Below, piece by piece: positions 1 to 13,945 of a DNA stretch of 64,000 nt (position 1 is its first letter; every line of letters starts with the position of its first letter). Made by a program: the position numbers and the translations under genes. Source of the stretch: Sipunculus nudus (taxonomy: Eukaryota > Annelida > Sipuncula > Golfingiida > Sipunculidae); contig CM049319.1 in the NCBI GenBank assembly GCA_026874595.1, positions 1,557,501-1,621,500 on the forward strand, read 5' to 3'. The notes under the pieces were generated by a model that was not told the DNA's origin, did not search any database, and saw nothing but the letters and a program-made list of their open reading frames with translations.

Positions 1-3000
1 GTACTTACAGGGAGGGAGGGTACAACAGGCCTTCATCAGTATATAAGGTACTTATAGGGAGGGAGGGTACAACAGGCCTTCATCAGGATATATGGTACTT
101 ATAGGGAGGGAGGGTACAACAGGCCTTCATTAGTATATAAGGTACTTATAGGGAGGGAGGGTACAACAGGCCTTCATCAGGATATATGGTACTTATAGGG
201 AGGGAGGGTACAACAGGCCTTCATTAGTATATAATGTACTTATAGTGAGGGAGGGTACAACAGGCCTTCATCAGTATATAAGGTACTTATAGTGAGGGAG
301 GGTACAACAGGCCTTCATTAGTATATAAGGTACTTATTGGGAGGGAGGGTACAACAGGCCTTCATTAGTATATAAGGTACTTATAGTAAGGGAGGGTACA
401 ACAGGCCTTCATTAGTATATAAGGTACTAATAGGGAGGGAGGGTACAACAGGCCTTCATTAGTATATAAGGTACTTATTGGGAGGGAGGGTACAACAGGC
501 CTTCATTAGTATATATGGTACTTATAGGGAGGGAGGGTACAACAGGCCTTCATTAGTATATATGGTACTTATAGGGAGGGAAGGTACAACAGGCCTTCAT
601 TAGTATATATGGTACTTATAGGGAGGGAGGGTACAACAGGCCTTCATTAGTATATATGGTACTTAGAGGGAGGGAGGGTACAACAGGCCTTCATTAGTAT
701 ATAGGTACTTATAGGGAGGGAGGGTACAACAGGCCTTCATTAGTATATATGGTACTTATAGGGAGGGAGGGTACAACAGGCCTTCATTAGTATATATGGT
801 ACTTATAGGGAGGGAGGGTACAACAGACCTTCATTAGTATATATGGTACTTATAGGGAGGGAGGGTACAACAGGCCTTCATTAGTATATATGGTACTTAT
901 AGGGAGGGAGGGTACAACAGGCCTTCATTAGTATATAAGGTACTTATAGGGAGGGAGGGTACAACAGACCTTCATTAGTATATAAGGTACTTATAGTGAG
1001 GGAGGGTACAACAGGCCTTCATTAGTATATATGGTACTTAAAGGGAGGGAGGGTACAACAGGCCTTCATTAGTATATAAGGTACTTATAGGGAGGGAGGG
1101 TACAACAGGCCTTCATAAGTAAATATGGTACTTATATGGGGGGAAAGTACAACAGGCCTTCATTAGTATATAAGGTACTTATAGGGAGGGAGGGTACAAC
1201 AGGCCTTCATTAGTATATAAGGTACTTTTAGTGAGGGAGGGAACAACAGGCCTTCATTAGTATATAAGGTACTTATAGTGAGGGAAGGTACAACAGGCCT
1301 TCATTAGTATATAAGGTACTTATAGTGAGGGAGGGTACAACAGGCCTTCATCAGTATATAAGGTACTTATAGGGAGGGAGGGTACAACAGGCCTTCATCA
1401 GGATATAAGATACTTATAGGGAGGGAGGGTACAACAGGCCTTCATTAGGATATATGGTACTTATAGTGAGGGAGGGTACAACAGGCCTTCATTAGTATAT
1501 AAGGTACTTATAGTGAGGGAGGGTACAACAGGCCTTCATTAGTATATAAGGTACTTATAGGGAGAGAGGGTACAACAGGCCTTCATTAGTATATGAGGTA
1601 CTTATAGTGAGGGAGGGTACAACAGGCCTTCATCAGTATATAAGGTACTTATAGGGAGGGAGGGTACAACAGGCCTTCATCAGGATATAAGATACTTATA
1701 GGGAGGGAGGGTACAACAGGCCTTCATCAGGATATATGGTACTTGTAGTGAGGGAGGGTACAACAGGCCTTCATTAGTATATAAGGTACTTATAGTGAGG
1801 GAAGGTACAACAGGCCTTCATTAGTATATAAGGTACTTATAGTGAGGGAGGGTACAACAGGCCTTCATCAGTATATAAGGTACCTATAGGGAGGGAGGGT
1901 ACAACAGGCCTTCATCAGGATATATGGTACTTATAAGGAGGGAGGGTACAACAGGCCTTCATCAGTATATAAGGTACTTATAGAGAGGGAGGGTACAATA
2001 GGCCTTCATTAGTATATGGTACTTAAAGGGAGGGAGGGTACAACAGGCCTTCATCAGGATATATGGTACTTATAGTGAGGGAGGGTACAACAGGCCTTCA
2101 TTAGTATATAAGGTACTTATAGGGAGGGAGGGTACAACAGGCCTTCATCAGGATATATGGTACTTATAGGGAGGGAGGGTACAACAGGCCTTCATTAGTA
2201 TATAAGGTACTTATAGGGAGGGAGGGTACAACAGGCCTTCATCAGTATATAAGGTACTTATAGTGAGGGAGGGTACAACAGGCCTTCATCAGTATATAAG
2301 GTACTTATAGAGAGGGAGGGTACAACAGGCCTTCATTAGTATATGGTACTTAAAGGGAGGGAGGGTACAACAGGCCTTCATCAGGATATATGGTACTTAT
2401 AGTGAGGGAGGGTACAACAGGCCTTCATTAGTATATAAGGTACTTATAGGGAGGGAGGGTACAACAGGCCTTCATCAGGATATATGGTACTTATAGGGAG
2501 GGAGGGTACAACAGGCCTTCATTAGTATATAAGGTACTTATAGGGAGGGAGGGTACAACAGGCCTTCATCAGTATATAAGGTACCTATAGTGAGGGAGGG
2601 TACAACAGGCCTTCATTAGTATATAAGGTACTTATAGGGAGGGAGGGTACAACAGGCCTTCATTAGTATATAAGGTACTTATAGGGAGGGAGGGTACAAC
2701 AGGCCTTCATCAGGATATATGGTACTTATAGGGAGGGAGGGTACAACAGGCATTCATTAGTATATAAGGTACTTATAGTGAGGGAGGGTACAACAGGCCT
2801 TCATCAGGATATATGGTACTTATAGTGAGAGAGGGTACAACAGGCCTTCATTAGTATATAAGGTACTTATAGGGAGGGAGGGTACAACAGGCCTTCATCA
2901 GGATATATGGTACTTATAGGGAGGGAGGGTACAACAGGCCTTCATTAGTATATAAGGTACTTATAGGGAGGGAGGGTACAACAGGCCTTCATCAGGATAT

Positions 3001-6000
3001 ATGGTACTTATAGGGAGGGAGGGTACAACAGGCCTTCATCAGGATATATGGTACTTATAGGGAGGGAGGGTACAACAGGCCTTCATTAGTATATAAGGTG
3101 CTTATAGTGAGGGAGGGTACAACAGGCCTTCATTAGTATATAAGGTACTTATAGGGAGGGAGGATACAACAGGCCTTCATCAGGATATATGGTACTTATA
3201 AGGAGGGAGGGTACAACAGGCCTTCATTAGTATATAAGGTACTTATAGGGAGGGAGGGTACAACAGGACTTCATTAGTATATGGTACTTATAGTGAGGGA
3301 GGGTACAACAGGCCTTCATTAGTATATAAGGTACTTATAGTGAGGGAAGGTACAACAGGCCTTCATTAGTATATAAGGTACTTATAGTGAGGGAGGGTAC
3401 AACAGGCCTTCATCAGTATATAAGGTACTTATAGGGAGGGAGGGTACAACAGGCCTTAATCAGGATATAAGATACTTATAGGGAGGGAGGGTACAACAGG
3501 CCTTCATCAGGATATATGGTACTTATAGTGAGGGAGGGTACAACAAGCCTTCATTAGTATATAAGGTACTTATAGTGAGGGAGGATACAACGGGCCTTCA
3601 TTAGTATATAAGGTACTTATAGGGAGGGAGGGTACAACAGGCCTTCATTAGTATATAAGGTACTTATAGTGAGGGAGGGTACAACAGGCCTTCATTAGTA
3701 TATAAGGTACTTATAGTAAGGGAGGGTACAACAGGCCTTCATTAGTATATAAGGTACTTATAGGGAGGGAGGGTACAACAGGCCTTCATTAGTATATAAG
3801 GTACTTATAGTGAGGGAGGGAACAACAGGCCTTCATTAGTATATAAGGTACTTATAGTGAGGGAGGGTACAACAGGCCTTCATTAGTATATATGGTACTT
3901 ATAGGGAGGGAGGGTACAACAGGCCTTCATTAGTATATAAGGTACTTATAGGGAGGGAGGGTACAACAGGCCTTCATTAGTATATAAGGTACTTATAGTG
4001 AGGGAGGGTACAACAGGCCTTCATTAGTATATATGGTACTTATAGGGAGGGAGGGTACAACAGGCCTTCATCAGGATATAAGAAACTTATAGGGAGGGAA
4101 GGTACAACAGGCCTTCATTAGTATATAAGGTACTTATAGTGAGGGAGGGTACAACAGGCCATCATTAGTATATATGGTACTTATAGGGAGGGAGGGTACA
4201 ACAGGCCTTCATTAGTATATAAGGTACTTATAGGGAGGGAGGGTACAACAGGCCTTCATTAGTATATAAGGTACTTATAGGGAGGGAGGGTACAACAGGC
4301 CTTCATTAGTATATAAGGTACTTATAGGGAGGGAGGGTACAACAGGCCTTCATTAGTATATAAGGTACTTATAGTAAGGGAGGGTACAACAGGCCTTCAT
4401 TAGTATATAAGGTACTTATAGGGAGGGAGGGTACAACAGGCCTTCATTAGTATATAAGGTACTTATAGTGAGGGAGGGAACAACAGGCCTTCATTAGAAT
4501 ATAAGGTACTTATAGTGAGGGAGGGTACAACAGGCCTTCATTAGTATATATGGTACTGATAGGGAGGGAGGGTACAACAGGCCTTCATTAGTATATAAGG
4601 TACTTATAGGGAGGGAGGGTACAACAGGCCTTCATTAGTATATAAGTTAATTATAGGGAGGGAGGGTACAACAGGCCTTCAATAGTATATAAGGTACTTA
4701 TAGTAAGGGAGGGTACAGCAGGCCTTCATTAGTATATAAGGTACTTATAGGGAGGGAGGGTACAACAGGCCTTCATTAGTATATATGGTACTTATAGTGA
4801 GGGAGGGAACAACAGGCCTTCATTAGTATATAAGGTACTTATAGTGAGGGAGGGTACAACAGGCCTTCATTAGTATATATGGTACTTATAGGGAGGGAGG
4901 GTACAACAGGCCTTCATTAGTATATAAGGTACTTATAGGGAGGGAGGGTACAACAGGCCTTCATTAGTATATAAGGTACTTATAGTGAGGGAGGGTACAA
5001 CAGGCCTTCATTAGTATATATGGTACTTATAGGGAGGGAGGGTACAACAGGCCTTCATTAGTATATAAGGTACTTATAGTGAGGGAGGGTACAACAGGCC
5101 TTCATTAGTATATAAGGTACTTATAGTGAGGGAGGGTACAACAGGCCTTCATTAGTATATATGGTACTTATAGGGAGGGAGGGTACAACAGGCCTTCATT
5201 AGTATATAAGGTACTTATAGGGAGGGAGGGTACAACAGGCCTTCATTAGTATATAAGGTACTTATAGGGAGGGAGGGTACAACAGGCCTTCATTAGTATA
5301 TAAGGTACTTATAGGGAGGGAGGGTACAACAGGCCTTCATTAGTATATAAGGTACTTATAGTAAGGGAGGGTACAACAGGCCTTCATTAGTATATAAGGT
5401 ACTTATAGGGAGGGAGGGTACAACAGGCCTTCATTAGTATATAAGGTACTTATAGTGAGGGAGGGAACAACAGGCCTTCATTAGTATATAAGGTACTTAT
5501 AGTGAGGGAGGGTACAACAGGCCTTCATTAGTATATATGGTACTTATAGGGAGGGAGGGTACAACAGGCCTTCATTAGTATATAAGGTACTTATAGGGAG
5601 GGAGGGTACAACAGGCCTTCATTAGTATATAAGGTACTTATAGTGAGGGAGGGTACAACAGGCCTTCATTAGTATATATGGTACTTATAGGGAGGGAGGG
5701 TACAACAGGCCTTCATTAGTATATAAGGTACTTATAGTGAGGGAGGGTTAAACAGGCCTTCATTAGTATATATGGTACTTATAGGGAGGGAGGGTACAAC
5801 AGGCCTTCATTAGTATATAAGGTACTTATAGGGAGGGAGGGTACAACAGGCCTTCATTAGTATATAAGGTACTTATAGGGAGGGAGGGTACAACAGGCCT
5901 TCATTAGTATATATGGTACTTATAGGGAGGGAGGGTACAACAGGCCTTCATTAGTATATAAGGTACTTATAGGGAGGGAGGGTACAACAGGCCTTCATTA

Positions 6001-9000
6001 GTATATATGGTACTTATAGGGAGGGAAGGTACAACAGGCCTTCATTAGTATATAAGGTACTTATAGGGAGGGAGGGTACAACAGGCCTTCATTAGTATAT
6101 AAGGTACTTATAGTGAGGGAGGGAACAACAGGCCTTCATTAGTATATAAGGTACTTATAGTGAGGGAAGGTACAACAGGCCTTCATTAGTATATAAGGTA
6201 CTTATAGTGAGGGAGGGTACAACAGGCCTTCATCAGTATATAAGGTACTTATAGGGAGGGAGGTTACAACAGGCCTTCATCAGGATATAAGATACTTATA
6301 GGGAGGGAGGGTACAACAGGCCTTCATCAGGATATATGGTACTTATAGTGAGGGAGGGTACAACAGGTCTTCATTAGTATATAAGGTACTTATAGTGAGG
6401 GAGGGTACAACAGGCCTTCATTAGTATATAAGGTACTTATAGTGAGGGAGGGTACAACAGGCCTTCATTAGTATATATGGTACTTAAAGGGAGGGAGGGT
6501 ACAACAGGCCTTCATTAGTATATAAGGTACTTATAGGGAGGGAGGGTACAACAGGCCTTCATAAGTATATATGGTACTTATAGGGAGGGAAGGTACAACA
6601 GGCCTTCATTAGTATATAAGGTACTTATAGGGAGGGAGGGTACAACAGGCCTTCATTAGTATATAAGGTACTTATAGTGAGGGAGGGAACAACAGGCCTT
6701 CATTAGTATATAAGGTACTTATAGTGAGGGAAGGTACAACAGGCCTTCATTAGTATATAAGGTACTTATAGTGAGGGAGGGTACAACAGGCCTTCATCAG
6801 TATATAAGGTACTTATAGGGAGGGAGGGTACAACAGGCCTTCATCAGGATATAAGATACTTATAGGGAGGGAGGGTACAACAGGCCTTCATTAGGATATA
6901 TGGTACTTATAGTGAGGGAGGGTACAACAGGCCTTCATCAGGATATATGGTACTTGTAGTGAGGGAGGGTACAACAGGCCTTCATTAGTATATAAGGTAC
7001 TTATAGTGAGGGAAGGTACAACAGGCCTTCATTAGTATATATGGTACTTATAGTGAGGGAGGGTACAACAGGCCTTCATCAGTATATAAGGTACCTATAG
7101 GGAGGGAGGGTACAACAGGCCTTCATCAGGATATATGGTACTTATAAGGAGGGAGGGTACAACAGGCCTTCATCAGTATATAAGGTACTTATAGAGAGGG
7201 AGGGTACAATAGGCCTTCATTAGTATATGGTACTTAAAGGGAGGGAGGGTACAACAGGCCTTCATCAGGATATATGGTACTTATAGTGAGGGAGGGTACA
7301 ACAGGCCTTCATTAGTATATAAGGTACTTATAGGGAGGGAGGGTACAACAGGCCTTCATCAGGATATATGGTACTTATAGGGAGGGAGGGTACAACAGGC
7401 CTTCATTAGTATATAAGGTACTTATAGGGAGGGAGGGTACAACAGGCCTTCATCAGTATATAAGGTACTTATAGTGAGGGAGGGTACAACAGGCCTTCAT
7501 CAGTATATAAGGTACTTATAGAGAGGGAGGGTACAACAGGCCTTCATTAGTATATGGTACTTAAAGGGAGGGAGGGTACAACAGGCCTTCATCAGGATAT
7601 ATGGTACTTATAGTGAGGGAGGGTACAACAGGCCTTCATTAGTATATAAGGTACTTATAGGGAGGGAGGGTACAACAGGCCTTCATCAGGATATATGGTA
7701 CTTATAGGGAGGGAGGGTACAACAGGCCTTCATCAGGATATATGGTACTTATAGGGAGGGAGGGTACAACAGGCCTTCATTAGTATATAAGGTGCTTATA
7801 GTGAGGGAGGGTACAACAGGCCTTCATTAGTATATAAGGTACTTATAGGGAGGGAGGATACAACAGGCCTTCATCAGGATATATGGTACTTATAAGGAGG
7901 GAGGGTACAACAGGCCTTCATTAGTATATAAGGTACTTATAGGGAGGGAGGGTACAACAGGACTTCATTAGTATATGGTACTTATAGTGAGGGAGGGTAC
8001 AACAGGCCTTCATTAGTATATAAGGTACTTATAGTGAGGGAAGGTACAACAGGCCTTCATTAGTATATAAGGTACTTATAGTGAGGGAGGGTACAACAGG
8101 CCTTCATCAGTATATAAGGTACTTATAGGGAGGGAGGGTACAACAGGCCTTAATCAGGATATAAGATACTTATAGGGAGGGAGGGTACAACAGGCCTTCA
8201 TCAGGATATATGGTACTTATAGTGAGGGAGGGTACAACAAGCCTTCATTAGTATATAAGGTACTTATAGTGAGGGAGGGTACAACAGGCCTTCATTAGTA
8301 TATAAGGTACTTATAGTGAGGGAGGGTACAACAGGCCTTCATTAGTATATATGGTATTTATAGGGAGGGAGGGTACAACAGGCCTTCATTAGTATATAAG
8401 GTACTTATAGGGAGGGAGGGTACAACAGGCCTTCATTAGTATATAAGGTACTTATAGGGAGGGAGGGTACAACAGGCCTTCATTAGTATATAAGGTACTT
8501 ATAGGGAGGGAGGGTACAACAGGCCTTCATTAGTATATAAGGTACTTATAGTAAGGGAGGGTACAACAGGCCTTCATTAGTATATAAGGTACTTATAGGG
8601 AGGGAGGGTACAACAGGCCTTCATTAGTATATAAGGTACTTATAGTGAGGGAGGGAACAACAGGCCTTCATTAGTATATAAGGTACTTATAGTGAGGGAG
8701 GGTACAACAGGCCTTCATTAGTATATATGGTACTTATAGGGAGGGAGGGTACAACAGGCCTTCATTAGTATATAAGGTACTTATAGTGAGGGAGGGTACA
8801 ACAGGCCTTCATTAGTATATATGGTACTTATAGGGAGGGAGGGTACAACAGGCCTTCATTAGTATATAAGGTACTTATAGTGAGGGAGGGTTAAACAGGC
8901 CTTCATTAGTATATATGGTACTTATAGGGAGGGAGGGTACAACAGGCCTTCATTAGTATATAAGGTACTTATAGGGAGGGAGGGTACAACAGGCCTTCAT

Positions 9001-12000
9001 TAGTATATAAGGTACTTATAGGGAGGGAGGGTACAACAGGCCTTCATTAGTATATATGGTACTTATAGGGAGGGAGGGTACAACAGGCCTTCATTAGTAT
9101 ATAAGGTACTTATAGGGAGGGAGGGTACAACAGGCCTTCATTAGTATATATGGTACTTATAGGGAGGGAAGGTACAACAGGCCTTCATTAGTATATAAGG
9201 TACTTATAGGGAGGGAGGGTACAACAGGCCTTCATTAGTATATAAGGTACTTATAGTGAGGGAGGGAACAACAGGCCTTCATTAGTATATAAGGTACTTA
9301 TAGTGAGGGAAGGTACAACAGGCCTTCATTAGTATATAAGGTACTTATAGTGAGGGAGGGTACAACAGGCCTTCATCAGTATATAAGGTACTTATAGGGA
9401 GGGAGGTTACAACAGGCCTTCATCAGGATATAAGATACTTATAGGGAGGGAGGGTACAACAGGCCTTCATCAGGATATATGGTACTTATAGTGAGGGAGG
9501 GTACAACAGGTCTTCATTAGTATATAAGGTACTTATAGTGAGGGAGGGTACAACAGGCCTTCATTAGTATATAAGGTACTTATAGGGAGGGAGGGTACAA
9601 CAGGCCTTCATTAGTATATAAGGTACTTATAGTGAGGGAGGGTACAACAGGCCTTCATCAGTATATAAGGTACTTATAGGGAGGGAGGGTACAACAGGCC
9701 TTCATCAGGATATAAGATACTTATAGGGAGGGAGGGTACAACAGGCCTTCATCAGGATATATGGTACTTGTAGTGAGGGAGGGTACAACAGGCCTTCATT
9801 AGTATATAAGGTACTTATAGTGAGGGAAGGTACAACAGGCCTTCATTAGTATATAAGGTACTTATAGTGAGGGAGGGTACAACAGGCCTTCATCAGTATA
9901 TAAGGTACTTATAGGGAGGGAGGGTACAACAGGCCTTCATTAGTATATATGGTACTTATAGGGAGGGAGGGTACAACAGGCCTTCATTAGTATATAAGGT
10001 ACTTATAGGGAGGGAGGGTACAACATGCCTTCATTAGTATATAAGGTACTTATAGGGAGGGAGGGTACAACAGGCCTTCATTAGTATATAAGGTACTTAT
10101 AGTAAGGGAGGGTACAACAGGCCTTCATTAGTATATAAGGTACTTATAGGGAGGGAGGGTACAACAGGCCTTCATTAGTATATAAGGTACTTATAGTGAG
10201 GGAGGGAACAACAGGCCTTCATTAGTATATAAGGTACTTATAGTGAGGGAGGGTACAACAGGCCTTCATTAGTATATATGGTACTTATAGGGAGGGAGGG
10301 TACAACAGGCCTTCATTAGTATATAAGGTACTTATAGGGAGGGAGGGTACAACAGGCCTTCATTAGTATATAAGGTACTTAAAGTGAGGGAGGGTACAAC
10401 AGGCCTTCATTAGTATATATGGTACTTATAGGGAGGGAGGGTACAACAGGCCTTCATTAGTATATAAGGTACTTATAGTGAGGGAGGGTTAAACAGGCCT
10501 TCATTAGTATATATGGTACTTATAGGGAGGGAGGGTACAACAGGCCTTCATTAGTATATAAGGTACTTATAGGGAGGGAGGGTACAACAGGCCTTCATTA
10601 GTATATAAGGTACTTATAGGGAGGGAGGGTACAACAGGCCTTCATTAGTATATATGGTACTTATAGGGAGGGAGGGTACAACAGGCCTTCATTAGTATAT
10701 AAGGTACTTATAGGGAGGGAGGGTACAACAGGCCTTCATTAGTATATATGGTACTTATAGGGAGGGAAGGTACAACAGGCCTTCATTAGTATATAAGGTA
10801 CTTATAGGGAGGGAGGGTACAACAGGCCTTCATTAGTATATAAGGTACTTATAGTGAGGGAGGGAACAACAGGCCTTCATTAGTATATAAGGTACTTATA
10901 GTGAGGGAAGGTACAACAGGCCTTCATTAGTATATAAGGTACTTATAGTGAGGGAGGGTACAACAGGCCTTCATCAGTATATAAGGTACTTATAGGGAGG
11001 GAGGTTACAACAGGCCTTCATCAGGATATAAGATACTTATAGGGAGGGAGGGTACAACAGGCCTTCATCAGGATATATGGTACTTATAGTGAGGGAGGGT
11101 ACAACAGGCCTTCATTAGTATATAAGGTACTTATAGTGAGGGAGGGTACAACAGGCCTTCATTAGTATATAAGGTACTTATAGGGAGGGAGGGTACAACA
11201 GGCCTTCATTAGTATATAAGGTACTTATAGTGAGGGAGGGTACAACAGGCCTTCATCAGTATATAAGGTACTTATAGGGAGGGAGGGTACAACAGGCCTT
11301 CATCAGGATATAAGATACTTATAGGGAGGGAGGGTACAACAGGCCTTCATCAGGATATATGGTACTTGTAGTGAGGGAGGGTACAACAGGCCTTCATTAG
11401 TATATAAGGTACTTATAGTGAGGGAAGGTACAACAGGCCTTCATTAGTATATAAGGTACTTATAGTGAGGGAGGGTACAACAGGCCTTCATCAGTATATA
11501 AGGTACTTATAGGGAGGGAGGGTACAACAGGCCTTCATCAGGATATATGGTACTTATAGGGAGGGAGGGTACAACAGGCCTTCATCAGTATATAAGGTAC
11601 TTATAGAGAGGGAGGGTACAACAGGCCTTCATTAGTATATGGTACTTAAAGGGAGGGAGGGTACAACAGGCCTTCATCAGGATATATGGTATTTATAGGG
11701 AGGGAAGGTTCAACAGGCCTTCATCAGGATATAAGATACTTATAGGGAGGGAGGGTACAACAGGCCTTCATCAGGATATAAGATACTTATAGGGAGGGAA
11801 GGTACAACAGGCCTTCATTAGTATATGGTACTTATAGGGAGGGAAGGTACAACAGGCCTTCATTAGTATATGGTACTTATAGGGAGGGAAGGTACAACAG
11901 GCCTTCATTAGTATATGGTACTTATAGGGAGGGAAGGTACAACAGTCCTTCATTAGTATATGGTACTTATAGGGAGGGACGGTACAACAGGCCTTCATTA

Positions 12001-13690
12001 GTATATGGTACTTATAGGGAGGGAAGGTACAACAGGCCTTCATTAGTATATAAGGTACTTATAGAGAGGGAGGGTACAACAGGCCTTCATTAGTATATGG
12101 TACTTAAAGGGAGGGAGGGTACAACAGGCCTTCATCAGGATATATGGTACTTATAGGGAGGGAAGGTACAACAGGCCTTCATTAGTATATGGTACTTATA
12201 GGGAGGGAGGGTACAACAGGCCTTCATTAGTATATAAGGTACTTATAGTGAGGGAGGATACAACACGCCTTCATCAGGATATAAGATACTTATAGGGAGG
12301 GAAGGTACAACAGGCCTTCATTAGTATATATGGTACTTATAGGGAGGGAGGGTACAACAGGCCTTCAATAGTATATGGTACTTATAGTGAGGGAGGGTAC
12401 AACAGGCCTTCACTAGTATATATGGTACTTATAGGGAGGGAGGGTACAACAGGCCTTCATTAGTATATATGGTACTTATAGGAAGGGAGGGTACAACAGG
12501 CCTTCATTAGTATATGGTACTTATAGGGAGGGAGGGTACAACAGGCCTTCATCAGGATATAAGATACTTATAGGGAGGGAAGGTACAACAGGCCTTCATT
12601 AGTATATATGGTACTTATAGGGAGGGAGGGTACAACAGGCCTTCAACAGGATATATGGTACTTATAGGGAGGGAGGGTACAACAGGCCTTCATCAGGATA
12701 TAAGGTACTTATAGGGAGGGAGGGTACAACAGGCCTTCATCAGGATATATGGTACTTATAGGGAGGGAGGGTTAAACAGGCCTTCATCAGGATATAAGGT
12801 ACTTATATGGAGGGAGGGTACAACAGGCCTTCATCAAGATATATGGTACTTATAGGAAGGGAGGGTAAAACAGGCCTTCATTAGTATATGGTACTTATAG
12901 GGAGGGAGGGTACAACAGGCCTTCATTAGTATATAAGGTACTTATAGGGAGGGAGGGTACAACAGGCCTTCATCGGGATATATGGTACTTATAGGGAGGG
13001 AGGGTACAACAGGCCTTCATCAAGATATATGGTACTTATAGAGAGGGAGGGTACAACAGGCCTTCAATAATACATGGTACTTATAGTGAGGGAGGGTACA
13101 ACAGGCCTTCATTAGTATGTAAGGTACTTATAGGGAGGGAGGGTACAACAGGCCTTCATCAGGATATATGGTACTTATAGGGAGGGAGGGTACAACAGGC
13201 CTTCATTAGTATATATTGTACTTATAGGGAGGGAGGGTACAACAGGCCTTCATTGGTATATATGGTACTTATAGGGAGGGAGGGTACAAAAGGCCTTCAT
13301 CAGGATATATGGTACTTATAGGGAGGGAGGGTACAACAGGCCTTCATCAGGATATATGGTACTTATAAAGAGGGAGGGTACAACAGGCCTTCAATAATAT
13401 ATGGTACTTATAGTGAGGGAGGGTACAACAGGCCTTCATTAGTATGTAAGGTACTTATAGGGAGGGAGGGTACAACAGGCCTTCATTAGTATATATGGTA
13501 CTTATAGGGAGGGAGGGTACAACAGGCCTTCATTAGTATATATGGTACTTATAGGGAGGGAAGGTACAACAGGCCTTCATTAGTATATATGGTACCTACG
13601 GAGGGAGGGTGCAACAGGCTTTTATTTGTATATGGAACTTATAGGGAGGGAGGGTACAACAGGACTTCATTAGTATATGGTACTGGTGGC
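1..13690. repeat. 47-bp minisatellite array, left end outside window
   Basis: Roughly 290 head-to-tail copies of a 47-bp unit, with 45- and 46-bp variants that lose one or two bases of the TATATAA/TATATGG end. Each unit has a G-rich core GGGAGGGAGGG or GTGAGGGAGGG, then TACAACAGGCCTTCAT and an AT-rich TAGTATATAAGGTACTTAT part. Copies differ at a few recurrent sites (TTAGT/TCAGG, TAAGG/TATGG, GGGA/GTGA). Rare variants recur at fixed distances, which shows large segmental duplications within the array. Units become more irregular after about 11700, and the array stops near 13690, some 256 bp before the glycosyltransferase start codon. It begins before base 1, so its full size is unknown. Short open frames inside it are by-products of the repeat. 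Confidence 0.98.
11815..12046. repeat. homogenised 45-bp sub-block of the minisatellite
   Basis: Here the unit is 45 bp, ending TAGTATATGG instead of TAGTATATAAGG, with GGGAGGGAAGG as core, and it repeats five to six times almost unchanged. Because 45 is divisible by three, a minus-strand frame stays open and would encode a 15-residue repeat. There is no sign that it is translated. The block looks like a recent local expansion of one variant unit. Confidence 0.8.
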
Positions 13691-13935
13691 AAAGAAAGCA
13701 CAAAGGATTTGAAATCACAAAAGAAACCACCCTAGATGGGGAAGAAACATTTTTATTCGATAAACTTGATAAAGAAAATAATTCAGGGCTTATAATCTTA
13801 AGTGTTAGTGTCAATTTTATATAAAAATGTTCAACCCGCATTGATTCGTGCATACACGTATTAGCACTCGACACATATTTGTCACACTGTTAATTTGAAA
13901 TACATACTTGATTTTAATAACATCTGTATCATGTG

Positions 13936-13945
13936 TTACTTTCAG
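13936..13945 (+). other. 3' splice site just upstream of glycosyltransferase ATG
   Basis: TTACTTTCAG is followed directly by ATGATGG. The pseudogene copy on the other strand has the same arrangement (TTCTTCAG then ATCATGG), so both copies probably had a 5'UTR intron ending right before the start codon. This supports the start at 13946 over the in-frame ATG at 13895. The upstream exon would lie within or beyond the minisatellite and cannot be placed. Confidence 0.6.

Noticed and set aside
11771-12043. Minus-strand frame encoding a 15-residue repeat (ACCTFPPYKYHIL type)
   Set aside because: It is the 45-bp minisatellite variant read in frame. Frame openness follows from a unit length divisible by three; there is no start context, splice site or non-repeat sequence.
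1-13690. CRISPR-like regular repeat array
   Set aside because: Units are directly contiguous with no unique spacers, and the genome is eukaryotic. This is a minisatellite.
13895-13945. Upstream ATG of the glycosyltransferase adding 17 residues
   Set aside because: The added stretch ends in TTACTTTCAG, a splice acceptor shared with the pseudogene copy, so it is most likely intron.
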